Positions 6,854-14,202 of a stretch of 32,721 nucleotides of DNA are shown one piece after another. The DNA is taken from positions 1-32,721 of the IMG/VR virus record IMGVR_UViG_3300025294_000020, one strand, 5' to 3'. Source of the stretch: a virus. A program made the translations under genes and the position numbers. The notes beneath the pieces were generated by a model, which was given only the letters and a program-made list of their open reading frames with translations, ran no database searches and was not told the DNA's origin. Positions within the stretch are counted from its first letter, which is position 1. Each line of letters opens with the position of its first letter.

Positions 6854-7004
6854 CATTGCTCTTTGCGAGTGTGGGGCATGTGAATATTGCAAAGATATTG
6901 AGCAGATATACGGTCAGTTGGAGACGGAGAATGAATACATCATAGCGATTGAGGAGGGAGCTACTCATGGCAATGAGTGTAGCAGCAGTAACAAAAGGAA
7001 TTGA
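6846..7004 (+). CDS. Small zinc-ribbon-like protein, 52 residues
   Basis: ATG at 6846 overlaps the previous stop and follows GGAGGGC. The N-terminus CECGACEYC has the CxCxxCxxC spacing of a zinc knuckle. It overlaps the exonuclease start by 38 bases in another frame, so the C-terminal part may be mostly overhang. Function unknown. Confidence 0.55.
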   Translation: MRDIALCECGACEYCKDIEQIYGQLETENEYIIAIEEGATHGNECSSSNKRN

Positions 7005-7911
7005 TCGCTCAGAGTGGTTAAAGCTTCGCAAAAAGGGGATCGGTGGTTCTGATGCTTCTGCTGTAGCGGGTTTAAATCGATACAAATCCCCAGTGTCTGT
7101 TTTCATGGAGAAGACGGGGAGATACGAACCCGAGGAACCTGGTGAACCAGCATATTGGGGAAATCAACTTGAGGATTTGGTCGCAAGGGAGTTTACAAAT
7201 CGGACAGGCATGCGTGTACAACGGAGCCACAAAATGTACAGACATCCGCAATATCCATTTATGTTAGGTAACGTTGACCGTCTTATCTTAGATAAAGAGC
7301 GGGGCCGTGGGATCTTGGAATGTAAGACAGCCAGTGCATACAAACTTGAAGAATGGGATGGCGACCGGGTGCCGGATGAGTATGCAATTCAACTCCAGCA
7401 CTATATGGCGGTTTTAGGTTTGGATTATGGTTATTTCGCTGTCCTGATTGGTGGGAATCGTTTTGAATATCGATTTGTCGAACGAAATCAATCGATAATC
7501 GACTCTTTGATTAAACTTGAAAGCCAATTTTGGAATGAGCACGTTCTTAAAGAAATTGCGCCGCCAATCGACGGCAGCCAAGCATCGATTGATCTTATGA
7601 ACAGCCTCTACCCACAATCGAAGCCAGCTAGTGAAATTGAGCTGACTTCCGAGCAATGGGAGCTCCTCAAGGCACTTAAGGCGGCCAAAGAAGAAGCTAG
7701 TTCGGCGGATGAGAGAGTTAAAACACTCGAAAATAAATTGAAATCCATAATTCAGGATAATGAAGTTGCATTGTTCAAAGGCGAACCAGTTTTGACTTGG
7801 AAATCGAGCGAAAGAACACGGCTCGATACTAAGAGACTTAAACATAACTTGCCTGACATGTACGAAGAATACACTGTCACCACGTCTTCAAGACGTTTCT
7901 TGGTGAAGTAA
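6967..7911 (+). CDS. yqaJ: YqaJ-family viral recombinase (lambda exonuclease-like)
   Basis: 314 residues from the ATG at 6967, which has GAGGAGGGAG upstream; an earlier in-frame TTG is less likely. The family start motif GIGGSDASAVAGLNRYKSP is at about 24-42. Nuclease residues are visible: Glu69 (QLEDLVA), Asp104 (GNVDRL), Glu118 and Lys120 (LECKTAS) and Gln142/144 (YAIQLQHYM). These make the PD-(D/E)xK core that degrades one strand of double-stranded DNA 5' to 3'. The C-terminal third is coiled coil. It is the partner of the RecT gene that follows ten bases on, together a phage homologous-recombination pair. Confidence 0.93.
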   Translation: MAMSVAAVTKGIDRSEWLKLRKKGIGGSDASAVAGLNRYKSPVSVFMEKTGRYEPEEPGEPAYWGNQLEDLVAREFTNRTGMRVQRSHKMYRHPQYPFMLGNVDRLILDKERGRGILECKTASAYKLEEWDGDRVPDEYAIQLQHYMAVLGLDYGYFAVLIGGNRFEYRFVERNQSIIDSLIKLESQFWNEHVLKEIAPPIDGSQASIDLMNSLYPQSKPASEIELTSEQWELLKALKAAKEEASSADERVKTLENKLKSIIQDNEVALFKGEPVLTWKSSERTRLDTKRLKHNLPDMYEEYTVTTSSRRFLVK

Positions 7912-7920
7912 GGAGGCATT

Positions 7921-8748
7921 ATGGCAACAAAAAATGCATTAGAGAACAAATTAAAAGAGCGTGCCGAGGGGAAAGTCACTCCTGGTGTTCAGGGAACGAA
8001 CATTAAATCTCTTCTAAATTCACCCGCAATTAAAAAGCGTTTTGAAGAACTTATGGATAAACGTGCACCGCAGTATATGACGTCAATCATTAATTTATAT
8101 AATTCGGATTCAATGCTGCAGAAAGCGGAACCTATGAGCGTCATTTCGTCGTGTATTGTCGCTGCCACATTGGATTTACCGGTTGATAAAAACCTTGGAT
8201 ACGCCTGGATTGTTCCTTATTCCGGGAAAGCTCAATTTCAATTGGGCTATAAAGGGTACATTCAGTTAGCGCTTAGAACGGGGCGGTATAAAGCAATCAA
8301 TGTAATTGAAGTATGTGAGGGTGAATTAAAAAAATGGAACCCCCTCACTGAGGAATTAGACATTGATTTTGAGAAAAGAAAATCAGATGCAGTGATAGGC
8401 TATGCCGGCTATTTCGAATTGATCAATGGGTTCCGGAAGTCAGTCTATTGGACACGTGATCAAATAGAGTCACATCGTAAGAAGTTCTCCAAGTCGGACT
8501 TTGGCTGGAAGAAAGATTATGATGCAATGGCCAAAAAAACTGTAATCAGGAACATGCTTTCAAAATGGGGGATTCTCTCCATTGAGATGCAGGATGCATA
8601 CAACAAAGAATCTGAATCAACCGAGATCACGGGTGATGATGGAAATAAGAATCCAATCGATCTGACTCCTGAAGATTATAACGTCAATGGATCTGAGGAA
8701 GAACAGGATGGCTCCCAAGACTCCCAAGATGAGCTGGAATTTGAATAG
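7921..8748 (+). CDS. recT: RecT-family single-strand annealing protein
   Basis: 275 residues, start ATG behind GGAGGCATT. The RecT core is clear: SVISSCIVAATLDLPVDK, LGYAWIVPYSGKAQFQLGYK, GYIQLALRTGRY and KKTVIRNMLSKWG. The protein coats single strands left by the upstream exonuclease and anneals them to homologous DNA. The C-terminus (ITGDDGNKNPIDLTPEDYN, then EEEQDGSQDSQDELEFE) is acidic and resembles the acidic tip of SSB-type proteins, which may recruit partners. The exonuclease-RecT order matches yqaJ-yqaK of the SKIN element. Confidence 0.95.
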   Translation: MATKNALENKLKERAEGKVTPGVQGTNIKSLLNSPAIKKRFEELMDKRAPQYMTSIINLYNSDSMLQKAEPMSVISSCIVAATLDLPVDKNLGYAWIVPYSGKAQFQLGYKGYIQLALRTGRYKAINVIEVCEGELKKWNPLTEELDIDFEKRKSDAVIGYAGYFELINGFRKSVYWTRDQIESHRKKFSKSDFGWKKDYDAMAKKTVIRNMLSKWGILSIEMQDAYNKESESTEITGDDGNKNPIDLTPEDYNVNGSEEEQDGSQDSQDELEFE

Positions 8749-8753
8749 TCGCT

Positions 8754-8948
8754 ATGGATACCTTGAGTGAAAAGTCACTTCTGAAAAGCATGATTGGCAA
8801 CCGGATTTGGTGTCTCAAAGACACTGATCCGGAAGCCTTCAAGCGGGAGGTACGGATCTACTTTGAACGGGGATATCCTGACTGGACAGTCGTCCGTGCA
8901 AAGTACCCATTCATCTATCTCAGGGATGATAGGAGGAGCTTGAATTGA
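8754..8948 (+). CDS. Small phage protein, 64 residues, unknown
   Basis: The frame starts five bases after the RecT stop. No strong ribosome site precedes the ATG, so translation may be coupled to recT. The product has a helical start (EKSLLKSMIGNRIWCL) and a DPEAFKREVRIYFERGYPDW segment, then RAKYPFIYL. I recognise the type as a common small phage early protein but not its function. Confidence 0.65.
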   Translation: MDTLSEKSLLKSMIGNRIWCLKDTDPEAFKREVRIYFERGYPDWTVVRAKYPFIYLRDDRRSLN

Positions 8949-9136
8949 GTGTGGTTCAGATGGATTTGTTTTCAGATTTTGAAAGGGAGCCGCATTTGAA
9001 CGGAATGTACTACGAACGAAGCACGGATCGATTTGTATCGTTCGTGCTGGGCCGAAGGCATTATGAAATATCGGCTAAGGAATGTAAATGGGATAAGGCA
9101 TGGCAAATGAAAACGAAGCAGGAGCGGGCTATTTAA
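8945..9136 (+). CDS. Small phage protein, 63 residues, unknown
   Basis: A TTG start overlaps the previous stop (TTGA), with AGGAGGAGC upstream. The product contains VQMDLFSDFER near its start, resembling the clamp-binding pentapeptide-type motif QxxLFxxF (here VQMDLF), followed by a beta-rich segment (YYERSTDRFVSFVLGRRHYE). The possible sliding-clamp contact is my inference and would fit a gene beside the replication functions. Confidence 0.65.
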   Translation: MSVVQMDLFSDFEREPHLNGMYYERSTDRFVSFVLGRRHYEISAKECKWDKAWQMKTKQERAI

Positions 9137-9162
9137 CTTCTCCTAGCAGGGGGTGAGAGTCG

Positions 9163-10179
9163 GTGGATTCCAGCGTAAATCCCCAACCAGACGACCCACA
9201 TATTCGAATTTCGCATGAAATACACCGAGAGATAATCCGTCGAAAGTTTAACCAGCGTCAGTATGATGTTTTAAATCTCGTAATGACTCTGAGCTGGGGG
9301 TGCGGGAAGTCATCGGCGAACATACCTCAATTAAAGGACTTCGGAGTATGTGGTGTTGGGAGTAATCACATTAGACACACACTTGAATCATTAGTTGAAA
9401 GCAATGTGGTTTTTTGGGAAGAGAGTTTGAATCTTTTCCAAATCAATAAGCATTATGACCAGTGGACAATCGATCCAGTTAGGACATTTGATTCCAAAAG
9501 AATGAAAGAATTAATCAAGTTAAATATCGAAAATCGATCTCCGAATTTGGCGAAAAAAGTTCCCGAAAAGGGAAATGACTTCCCGAATCGGGAAACGAAA
9601 ATTGATTCCCAAAAAGGGAACTTAGTTCCCGAATCAGGAAATGAGTTCCCAAAAAGGGAAACGACCATTTCCCAAATCGGGAAGTTCCCATTTCCCAAAT
9701 CGGGAAACGAAAAACGCGATTTTCCGCGTAGTATCAAGGCTTACGGGGCGTCGAAAGCAATTATTAAAACAATAATTAAAAGTAGTAGTAATAAAGATAC
9801 TTCTACTGAACTAGATACAGAGATATCCGGCAACGGCAACAATCCTGAATTTACGTTCGGATACATATACCGTGCCTACGAAAATAATTTCACCGACAAG
9901 GGGAATGTCACTCAGTTCGAAGTCGAAGAGCTTGGATATCTTTTCGACGATTACGGGGGTGAGTGGTTGCTAAAGGCAATGCGTGAGGCTGCCAGACATA
10001 AGAAAATGACACTGGCTTACGTCAGGGGCATCCTTGAAGGCTACAAAAAAAGGGGTGGGCCACAAGCGAACCTGCATAGCATAGAGCAGTCAGAGACAGT
10101 GGTTCAGGACGACGATCCTATCACAATTTTGATGAGAAAGGCAGATGAGAAGAGACTTGCTGAATACGGAGCTTCTTGA
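9163..10179 (+). CDS. Replication initiator: RepO-like N-domain plus DnaD-like C-domain
   Basis: 338 residues from GTG behind GGGGGTGA. Residues 12-105 form a winged-helix initiator domain of the phage replication O type (HIRISHEIHREIIRRKFNQR, YDVLNLVMTLSWGCGK). Residues 133-183 are encoded by an iteron array and are low in complexity (PEKGNDFPNRE, PESGNEFPKRE). Residues 230-298 are a DnaD/DnaB_2-like domain (FGYIYRAYENNF, GYLFDDYGGEWLLKAMREA, YVRGILEGYKKRG). It should bind the iterons within its own gene and help load the helicase made by the next gene. The layout is like lambda O with the origin inside the coding sequence. Confidence 0.87.
   Translation: MDSSVNPQPDDPHIRISHEIHREIIRRKFNQRQYDVLNLVMTLSWGCGKSSANIPQLKDFGVCGVGSNHIRHTLESLVESNVVFWEESLNLFQINKHYDQWTIDPVRTFDSKRMKELIKLNIENRSPNLAKKVPEKGNDFPNRETKIDSQKGNLVPESGNEFPKRETTISQIGKFPFPKSGNEKRDFPRSIKAYGASKAIIKTIIKSSSNKDTSTELDTEISGNGNNPEFTFGYIYRAYENNFTDKGNVTQFEVEELGYLFDDYGGEWLLKAMREAARHKKMTLAYVRGILEGYKKRGGPQANLHSIEQSETVVQDDDPITILMRKADEKRLAEYGAS
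9560..9706. repeat. Iteron array and probable replication origin
   Basis: Seven 15-bp palindromes TTCCC-N5-GGGAA start at 9560, 9580, 9606, 9626 (one mismatch), 9646, 9669 and 9692, with a half-site at 9685. Starts are 20, 26, 20, 20, 23 and 23 bp apart, about two helical turns. A very AT-rich stretch follows at about 9755-9810, a candidate unwinding element. The array is inside the initiator gene, as in lambda. Origin function is inferred from this arrangement. Confidence 0.82.
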
Positions 10180-11431
10180 AGCAGAAATTCTCGGAGCATT
10201 CTTCCTGGATCCCTCACTTGTTGGGGAAGTCGCTGTAACCATACAACCAGAGGTATTCGCTCAGCCGCAGCACCGTAATTTGCTGAAAATGATTCAGGAA
10301 TTGTATAGACGGCAGCAGGAGCTATCCTTAACCACAATCGCGACGGTATTTGAGAAACATATTGGTAAAGTGGGCGGGATCTCCTACATTTCGCATCTTA
10401 TCAGCTCCACATCAACTACAGCAAAGCTTGAGGAAAATGTTCGCCAACTCATAGAATCAGACGCTCGTCGTAAAGCAATGGCACTGACCAAAGAGTACTA
10501 TGCTAGATTTGCAGATCCAGCTGCAGGTGGTTTTGAAGAGATACTGGACGAGTTTGAACAACGTACGTTGGATATTCGCCCTAAGGCCCTGCAAGTGGAT
10601 ACGACTGTTGATGACATTATCGGATGGTATGAAGACCTTGTTCTCAAATCACAAGATCCAACACGAGCACTCGGCATTATGACCGGATGGGAAGCACTTG
10701 ATCGGATGACGCTTGGATTTCAAAGAACGAATCTCATCGTGGTTGGAGCACGGACTAGCATGGGGAAGTCAGCTTTTGCAAATGAGATAAAAATGCGTGC
10801 AACAAGGCGAGGGCACAAAGTAGCTGATTTTAGCCTGGAGATGTCAAAAGGGCAAATATATAACCGAATGATTGCCAACATGTGCAACATACCACTACAA
10901 GCCTTACGTTCGGGTAATTTAACCCCTCAACAGCTTGAAAAGATATCTTCGAAGATGGATATGCTTCGAAGAATGCACATTGATGATAGTCGTGGTGTTA
11001 CTGCCGAATACATCTGCTCGGAAATGCGGCGTATGAAACGCCAAGATGGACTTGATCTCGTTGTTGTCGACTATTTGCAAGAGGTAGTTGAGCCAGCTGA
11101 GCGGAACGATAATAGCGGCTCAGGGCTACACAGGGTATGCCAGAAGTTACGGAAAGCTGCTAAAGACTGCGACTGTGCTCTTATTGGGCTCTCTCAAGTT
11201 AAACAAAGCGTGGAAGAGCGTCAGAACAAGCGGCCACTAATATCTGATCTATCTGGTAGTGCAGCAATAAGCGCTGTAGCAGATGACATCATTCTTCTTT
11301 ATCGGGATGAATATTACAATCCGGACACTTCGGACAAGGGTGTTCTCGAAGTAAATCTATCGAAACAAAGAAATGGCCCAACTGGACTTGTAAAAATGCA
11401 GTTCAATAAAGATTTTCAACAGATTGCATAG
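10145..11431 (+). CDS. dnaB: Replicative DNA helicase, DnaB family
   Basis: 428 residues, starting inside the end of the initiator gene in another frame, with AAAGG just upstream. Residues 5-100 are the N-terminal DnaB domain (LNTELLEAEILGAFFLDPSL). The RecA-like motor begins near 175, with Walker A GARTSMGKS at 201-209, Walker B LVVVDY at 305-310, the polar sensor LSQ at 349-351 and the arginine-finger region SKQRNGPTG at 406-414. It unwinds DNA at the phage fork, presumably loaded at the adjacent iteron origin by the initiator. No separate DnaC/DnaI-type loader is visible nearby. Confidence 0.96.
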   Translation: MRRDLLNTELLEAEILGAFFLDPSLVGEVAVTIQPEVFAQPQHRNLLKMIQELYRRQQELSLTTIATVFEKHIGKVGGISYISHLISSTSTTAKLEENVRQLIESDARRKAMALTKEYYARFADPAAGGFEEILDEFEQRTLDIRPKALQVDTTVDDIIGWYEDLVLKSQDPTRALGIMTGWEALDRMTLGFQRTNLIVVGARTSMGKSAFANEIKMRATRRGHKVADFSLEMSKGQIYNRMIANMCNIPLQALRSGNLTPQQLEKISSKMDMLRRMHIDDSRGVTAEYICSEMRRMKRQDGLDLVVVDYLQEVVEPAERNDNSGSGLHRVCQKLRKAAKDCDCALIGLSQVKQSVEERQNKRPLISDLSGSAAISAVADDIILLYRDEYYNPDTSDKGVLEVNLSKQRNGPTGLVKMQFNKDFQQIA

Positions 11432-11442
11432 GAGGGGGAACT

Positions 11443-11625
11443 ATGGCCGAGGGAACTTGGAATAGATGGAGTGTCTACGAGTACATGAAACAGCGCTTTG
11501 AACGGACATATGAAGTACCCTCTCTTCAGGAGCTTGAGAAAGAGTTTGTGTCTATCGGATCAGATGAAATTGAAGAGGGGATTCAAGAATTTGAATCGAG
11601 AGTATGTGGTGCGCATGTTTCGTAA
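11443..11625 (+). CDS. Small phage protein, 60 residues, unknown
   Basis: ATG behind GGAGGGGGAACT, eleven bases after the helicase stop. The peptide is helical: WSVYEYMKQRFERTYEVPSL followed by LEKEFVSIGSDEIEEGIQEF. The segment reads like a compact three-helix DNA-binding unit, but no family is certain. Confidence 0.65.
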   Translation: MAEGTWNRWSVYEYMKQRFERTYEVPSLQELEKEFVSIGSDEIEEGIQEFESRVCGAHVS

Positions 11626-11842
11626 GCCGCTCGACCCTTTTTATCAACAGAGCATGTACTACACAGTGATAGGAGAAGACGGGTATACGATCGGGGAAGT
11701 GTATGTGCTTGATCGCAGCATGCTCCCCAGTAGATCCAGGAACGGAGGGAGACAGGGTGATTCAATTTACAGTTTACGGCGAGCCAGCAGCCCAAGGACG
11801 ACCTCGCGCCACACAAGTAGGTGGATTCATTCGGATGTATGA
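11615..11842 (+). CDS. Small phage protein overlapping rusA, 75 residues
   Basis: Start at ATG 11615, with in-frame GTG codons at 11606 and 11609 as alternatives; the ribosome site is weak. The first part (FRKPLDPFYQQSMYYTVIGE, YTIGEVYVLDRSMLP) looks like a real beta-rich phage protein. The last 28 codons overlap the RusA gene in another frame and are low-complexity, arginine/serine rich, so the original stop may have been lost. Confidence 0.45.
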   Translation: MFRKPLDPFYQQSMYYTVIGEDGYTIGEVYVLDRSMLPSRSRNGGRQGDSIYSLRRASSPRTTSRHTSRWIHSDV

Positions 11843-12176
11843 TCCATCTAAATCGAGCGACTATAAGGACTATGTTCGCCTTGTAGCAGGGGAAAAGGCA
11901 CCTGATGCCTTACTGGAAGGGCCAGTTGGAATGGTGCTTCATGTATATCGTTCGATTCCAAAGAGCTTCAGCAAAAAGAAGACTGTAGCAGCTGAAGCGG
12001 GGGAAATTCGTCCTACATCGAAGCCAGATGCAGACAACTATCTCAAAGGGGTAAAGGACGCCCTAAAAGGCGTCATCTGGAGAGATGACAGCCAAGTGGT
12101 AGAGGTGCTTGTTACCAAGCGTTATAGTGTTCGCCCTCGCATTGAGGTCAAAATAAAAGACTTATCCCAAAAATAA
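11757..12176 (+). CDS. rusA: RusA-family Holliday junction resolvase
   Basis: 139 residues from GTG at 11757, preceded by GGAGGG; the frame is open 18 codons further up but without a good start. The family N-terminus is clear (QFTVYGEPAAQGRPRAT), as is the core motif KPDADNYLKGVKDALKGV and the catalytic acidic cluster WRDDSQVVEV. RusA enzymes cut four-way junctions symmetrically and finish recombination or tidy branched DNA before packaging. It lies downstream of the exonuclease-RecT and replication genes. Confidence 0.93.
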   Translation: MIQFTVYGEPAAQGRPRATQVGGFIRMYDPSKSSDYKDYVRLVAGEKAPDALLEGPVGMVLHVYRSIPKSFSKKKTVAAEAGEIRPTSKPDADNYLKGVKDALKGVIWRDDSQVVEVLVTKRYSVRPRIEVKIKDLSQK

Positions 12177-12189
12177 AAATGAGAGGACA

Positions 12190-13056
12190 GTGAATATAAT
12201 GCAAGATTTCGCTAGATTGGATGCTACTTTAGGGAAAATGACGATTGTTGATGAAACTACAGCCAAAATCGAAATGACTTTTTCGGTGAAGGACGCTCAA
12301 AAGAATTTTATGTTTTTGACCGGAAAGCAAAAGCAGAAAGTGATTGTGGCGCTTGGCGATCCGCAAATGGTTATGCATTTCAGTGAAGAAGAGATGCTGC
12401 GACCTTTCAGCGGTAGATATTTCACGGCAGATCAGTCAGGAGTAGTCACGAACGTTCAGCGAAATGATGATGAGAACGACGAGAACCAAGGTGATTTATT
12501 CAATCCTATCGAACCTGAGGCAGAGGATGGATCTGGGGGAGAAATGAAGGAGGATGCATCGACTGCAGATGATGCTGGTGACGAGGGTGATCAGGATGTC
12601 GCAAGTGATACTACGGATGCGAATGAATTGATTCAAGCGGATTCCTCAACTGATGATCCAACAGATCCTGATACGCCTGAATGGATGCGAGAAGGTGATG
12701 ACACAGAGGTTAGTTTCGAATCTGAACAATCAGAGGAAGCTCAAACTGGAATGGCAGAAGAAGATGGTGAGCAGCACGAAGTAACGACAGAAAGCCAGGA
12801 TGAAGAAGGTTCTAAGGAGGGTACATCCTCTGAAGTTGGCAAAGAGGAGCTAGAACAGTTTATCCTGCAGCATCGCCCAGCATATGATGACCTTCCGATT
12901 GACTTCCCTGCGCTGCTTGAGAAACGGCTGCAAGAGAATAAGACCTGGCGCGAGATTGCAAATGAAGCGGGCATGACAAGTGGACAGCTTAGTTCTCGTT
13001 GGAGCGCATATAAGAAGCGTGTAGCAGAGCAAATGAAAGACGGAGGAGCGGCTTAA
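12190..13056 (+). CDS. Very acidic protein with C-terminal helix-turn-helix
   Basis: 288 residues from GTG 12190 or ATG 12199; neither ribosome site is strong. Residues 1-90 form a compact, lysine-containing domain (FSVKDAQKNFMFLTGKQKQK, SGRYFTADQSGVVTNV). Residues 92-222 are overwhelmingly aspartate, glutamate, serine and threonine with few basic residues. Residues 235-283 look like a helix-turn-helix (FPALLEKRLQENKTWREIAN, MTSGQLSSRWSAYKKRVAE). I do not recognise a family. The acidic stretch could mimic DNA or act as a flexible linker; both are inference. It sits between the resolvase and a late-regulator gene. Confidence 0.8.
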   Translation: MNIMQDFARLDATLGKMTIVDETTAKIEMTFSVKDAQKNFMFLTGKQKQKVIVALGDPQMVMHFSEEEMLRPFSGRYFTADQSGVVTNVQRNDDENDENQGDLFNPIEPEAEDGSGGEMKEDASTADDAGDEGDQDVASDTTDANELIQADSSTDDPTDPDTPEWMREGDDTEVSFESEQSEEAQTGMAEEDGEQHEVTTESQDEEGSKEGTSSEVGKEELEQFILQHRPAYDDLPIDFPALLEKRLQENKTWREIANEAGMTSGQLSSRWSAYKKRVAEQMKDGGAA

Positions 13057-13086
13057 GGCGTTCCAACAATCCAAAGGTTTGAAGGC

Positions 13087-13114
13087 GTTTGGCGGCCCTT
13101 TGCGGCCGTCAAAC
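13087..13114 (+). other. GC-rich hairpin in a short gap
   Basis: GTTTGGCGGCC (13087-13097) pairs with GGCCGTCAAAC (13104-13114) over 11 bp with one wobble and a 6-base loop. No T-run follows. It may slow RNA decay or cause partial termination before the late-regulator gene. Confidence 0.5.
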
Positions 13115-13137
13115 AGAACATATGTGCGGGTGAGGCT

Positions 13138-13461
13138 GTGACTCAAAGAGAAATCAAAATCGTGATTGAAAGAATATTTGAAGCATATAGGAGTTTCAGT
13201 TTTTTGAATCGACTTAACTTGCCGGCAGTTCCAAAGGAAGCGCAGATTTGTAAAACAATTGACGATGTAGTCGAGCACTTGGATCCAATAGAAAGATGCA
13301 TAATACATGAACGCTATATGAAAAGGACGAGGGTATCGGATTTGGAGGTTTATTCTCAAATAATCAACCCACCTATAAGTGCAGTGACTTTTTCAGATAT
13401 TAGACAGTCAGCGTTTGAAAAACTTCTGATGGCATTTAAGCAATTGGGGCTAATCCAGTGA
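13138..13461 (+). CDS. ArpU/sigma-like phage late transcription regulator
   Basis: 107 residues from GTG 13138 with GTGAGG close upstream. The middle segment LDPIERCIIHERYMKRTRVS followed by DLEVYSQI, and the C-terminus DIRQSAFEKLLMAFKQLGLI, match the pattern of ArpU-type regulators, which resemble sigma region 4. Such proteins switch on packaging and structural genes late in infection. The match is by pattern only and a few ArpU positions differ, so it is a probable call. A second regulator-like gene lies at 14203. Confidence 0.65.
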   Translation: MTQREIKIVIERIFEAYRSFSFLNRLNLPAVPKEAQICKTIDDVVEHLDPIERCIIHERYMKRTRVSDLEVYSQIINPPISAVTFSDIRQSAFEKLLMAFKQLGLIQ

Positions 13462-13509
13462 TGGAGTAACTAAAACGGAAACCGTTATGGAAATGTGGAG
13501 GGAGGATTT

Positions 13510-13623
13510 ATGAACAAAGTAAGATTCAAGCTTTTCATTGCAATCATCACCACGGGAACTATAGCAATATCGATGTCTTTGTTTACATACTGGATGATTG
13601 CGGTGTATGTACTCAACGTGTAG
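13510..13623 (+). CDS. Single-pass membrane peptide, 37 residues
   Basis: ATG behind GGAGGGAGGATTT. A short basic start (NKVRFK) is followed by one hydrophobic helix (LFIAIITTGTIAISMSLFTY, WMIAVYVL). It resembles small phage membrane peptides, but nothing separates a holin accessory, an exclusion factor or a toxin-like peptide. Confidence 0.55.
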   Translation: MNKVRFKLFIAIITTGTIAISMSLFTYWMIAVYVLNV

Positions 13624-13670
13624 TGAAGAGGGATGCAAATTTTTTATGTTTATATATATTTTACTTCAAA

Positions 13671-13712
13671 GCCCCGTTGCAGAGGAATTCGCATTTTCCT
13701 CAGCAACAGGGC
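13671..13712 (-). terminator. Long imperfect hairpin, candidate minus-strand terminator
   Basis: GCCC/GGGC, GTTGC/GCAAC and GAGGAA/TTCCTC stack into one stem broken by single-base mismatches, with an 8-base loop. On the minus strand it comes two bases after the stop of a 28-residue frame and continues into TTTG then an AT-rich stretch. The T-run is weak, so it may act as a 3' stabiliser. Confidence 0.5.
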
Positions 13713-13714
13713 CA

Positions 13715-13801
13715 TTATGAACCATTATTTGTTTTACGACCAAAATGAAGTTCTACAGTAATTACTTTTTTGATCATATCAACTACAAATTTAAGTTTCA
13801 A
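13715..13801 (-). CDS. Minus-strand micro-ORF, 28 residues
   Basis: A TTG start has an excellent GGAGG eight bases upstream on the minus strand. The peptide is amphipathic (KLKFVVDMIKKVITVELHFG) with a polar tail. It fills a gap between two plus-strand genes and is followed by the long hairpin. Coding is suggested by the ribosome site only; it could be a toxin-like peptide. Confidence 0.4.
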   Translation of the reverse strand: MKLKFVVDMIKKVITVELHFGRKTNNGS

Positions 13802-13906
13802 AATGACCACCTCCTCTCTTTCGAAAATAAGAGATGGTGCACAGTTTCTATTTTAACATCTGTCTCATCAATTTTATAGATTAAAAAATGTTAGGAGGTA
13901 CATCGG

Positions 13907-14086
13907 ATGAATAGCGCGGTCGATTACAAAAGGGTCGATTCATATTTTCTGACTGAAGAGCAGCTGCAAGCAGAGCGTCAACGACTCGAGGCATTAAAAC
14001 CTCGAGACTATAAAGGACAGACAGTGGTTACCGCCTCACAAAAGTTGGGCAATGGGAAATATGCCCGAAAGGGTGGGGAGTGGTAG
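13907..14086 (+). CDS. Small phage protein, 59 residues, unknown
   Basis: ATG behind TTAGGAGGT. The product is polar and helical (SYFLTEEQLQAERQRLEALK) with a basic glycine-rich end (KLGNGKYARKGGEW). No family recognised. A strong terminator follows. Confidence 0.65.
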   Translation: MNSAVDYKRVDSYFLTEEQLQAERQRLEALKPRDYKGQTVVTASQKLGNGKYARKGGEW

Positions 14087-14109
14087 GTGGTCGACATAAG
14101 TAAATAATA

Positions 14110-14152
14110 AAACGCCCTCCGCTGTTCCTTGGCCAGGTTGCGGGGGCGTTTA
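14110..14152. terminator. Bidirectional terminator
   Basis: AAACGCCC (14110-14117) pairs with GGGCGTTT (14144-14151), with an inner CCGC/GCGG pairing. Short T-runs occur on both sides. It ends the early-middle operon. Confidence 0.65.
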
Positions 14153-14202
14153 TCACAAGCCATAACCAATATACCATAACGAGGGGATTGAGGGGAATGG
14201 CG

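Noticed and set aside
9560-9706. CRISPR-like regular repeats
   Set aside because: Units are 15-bp palindromes separated by 5-11 bases without spacers of constant length, and they are inside a coding sequence. Iterons explain them better.
12850-13359. A 169-codon minus-strand frame opposite the acidic protein and late regulator
   Set aside because: It crosses an intergenic hairpin, lacks a ribosome site and has atypical composition.
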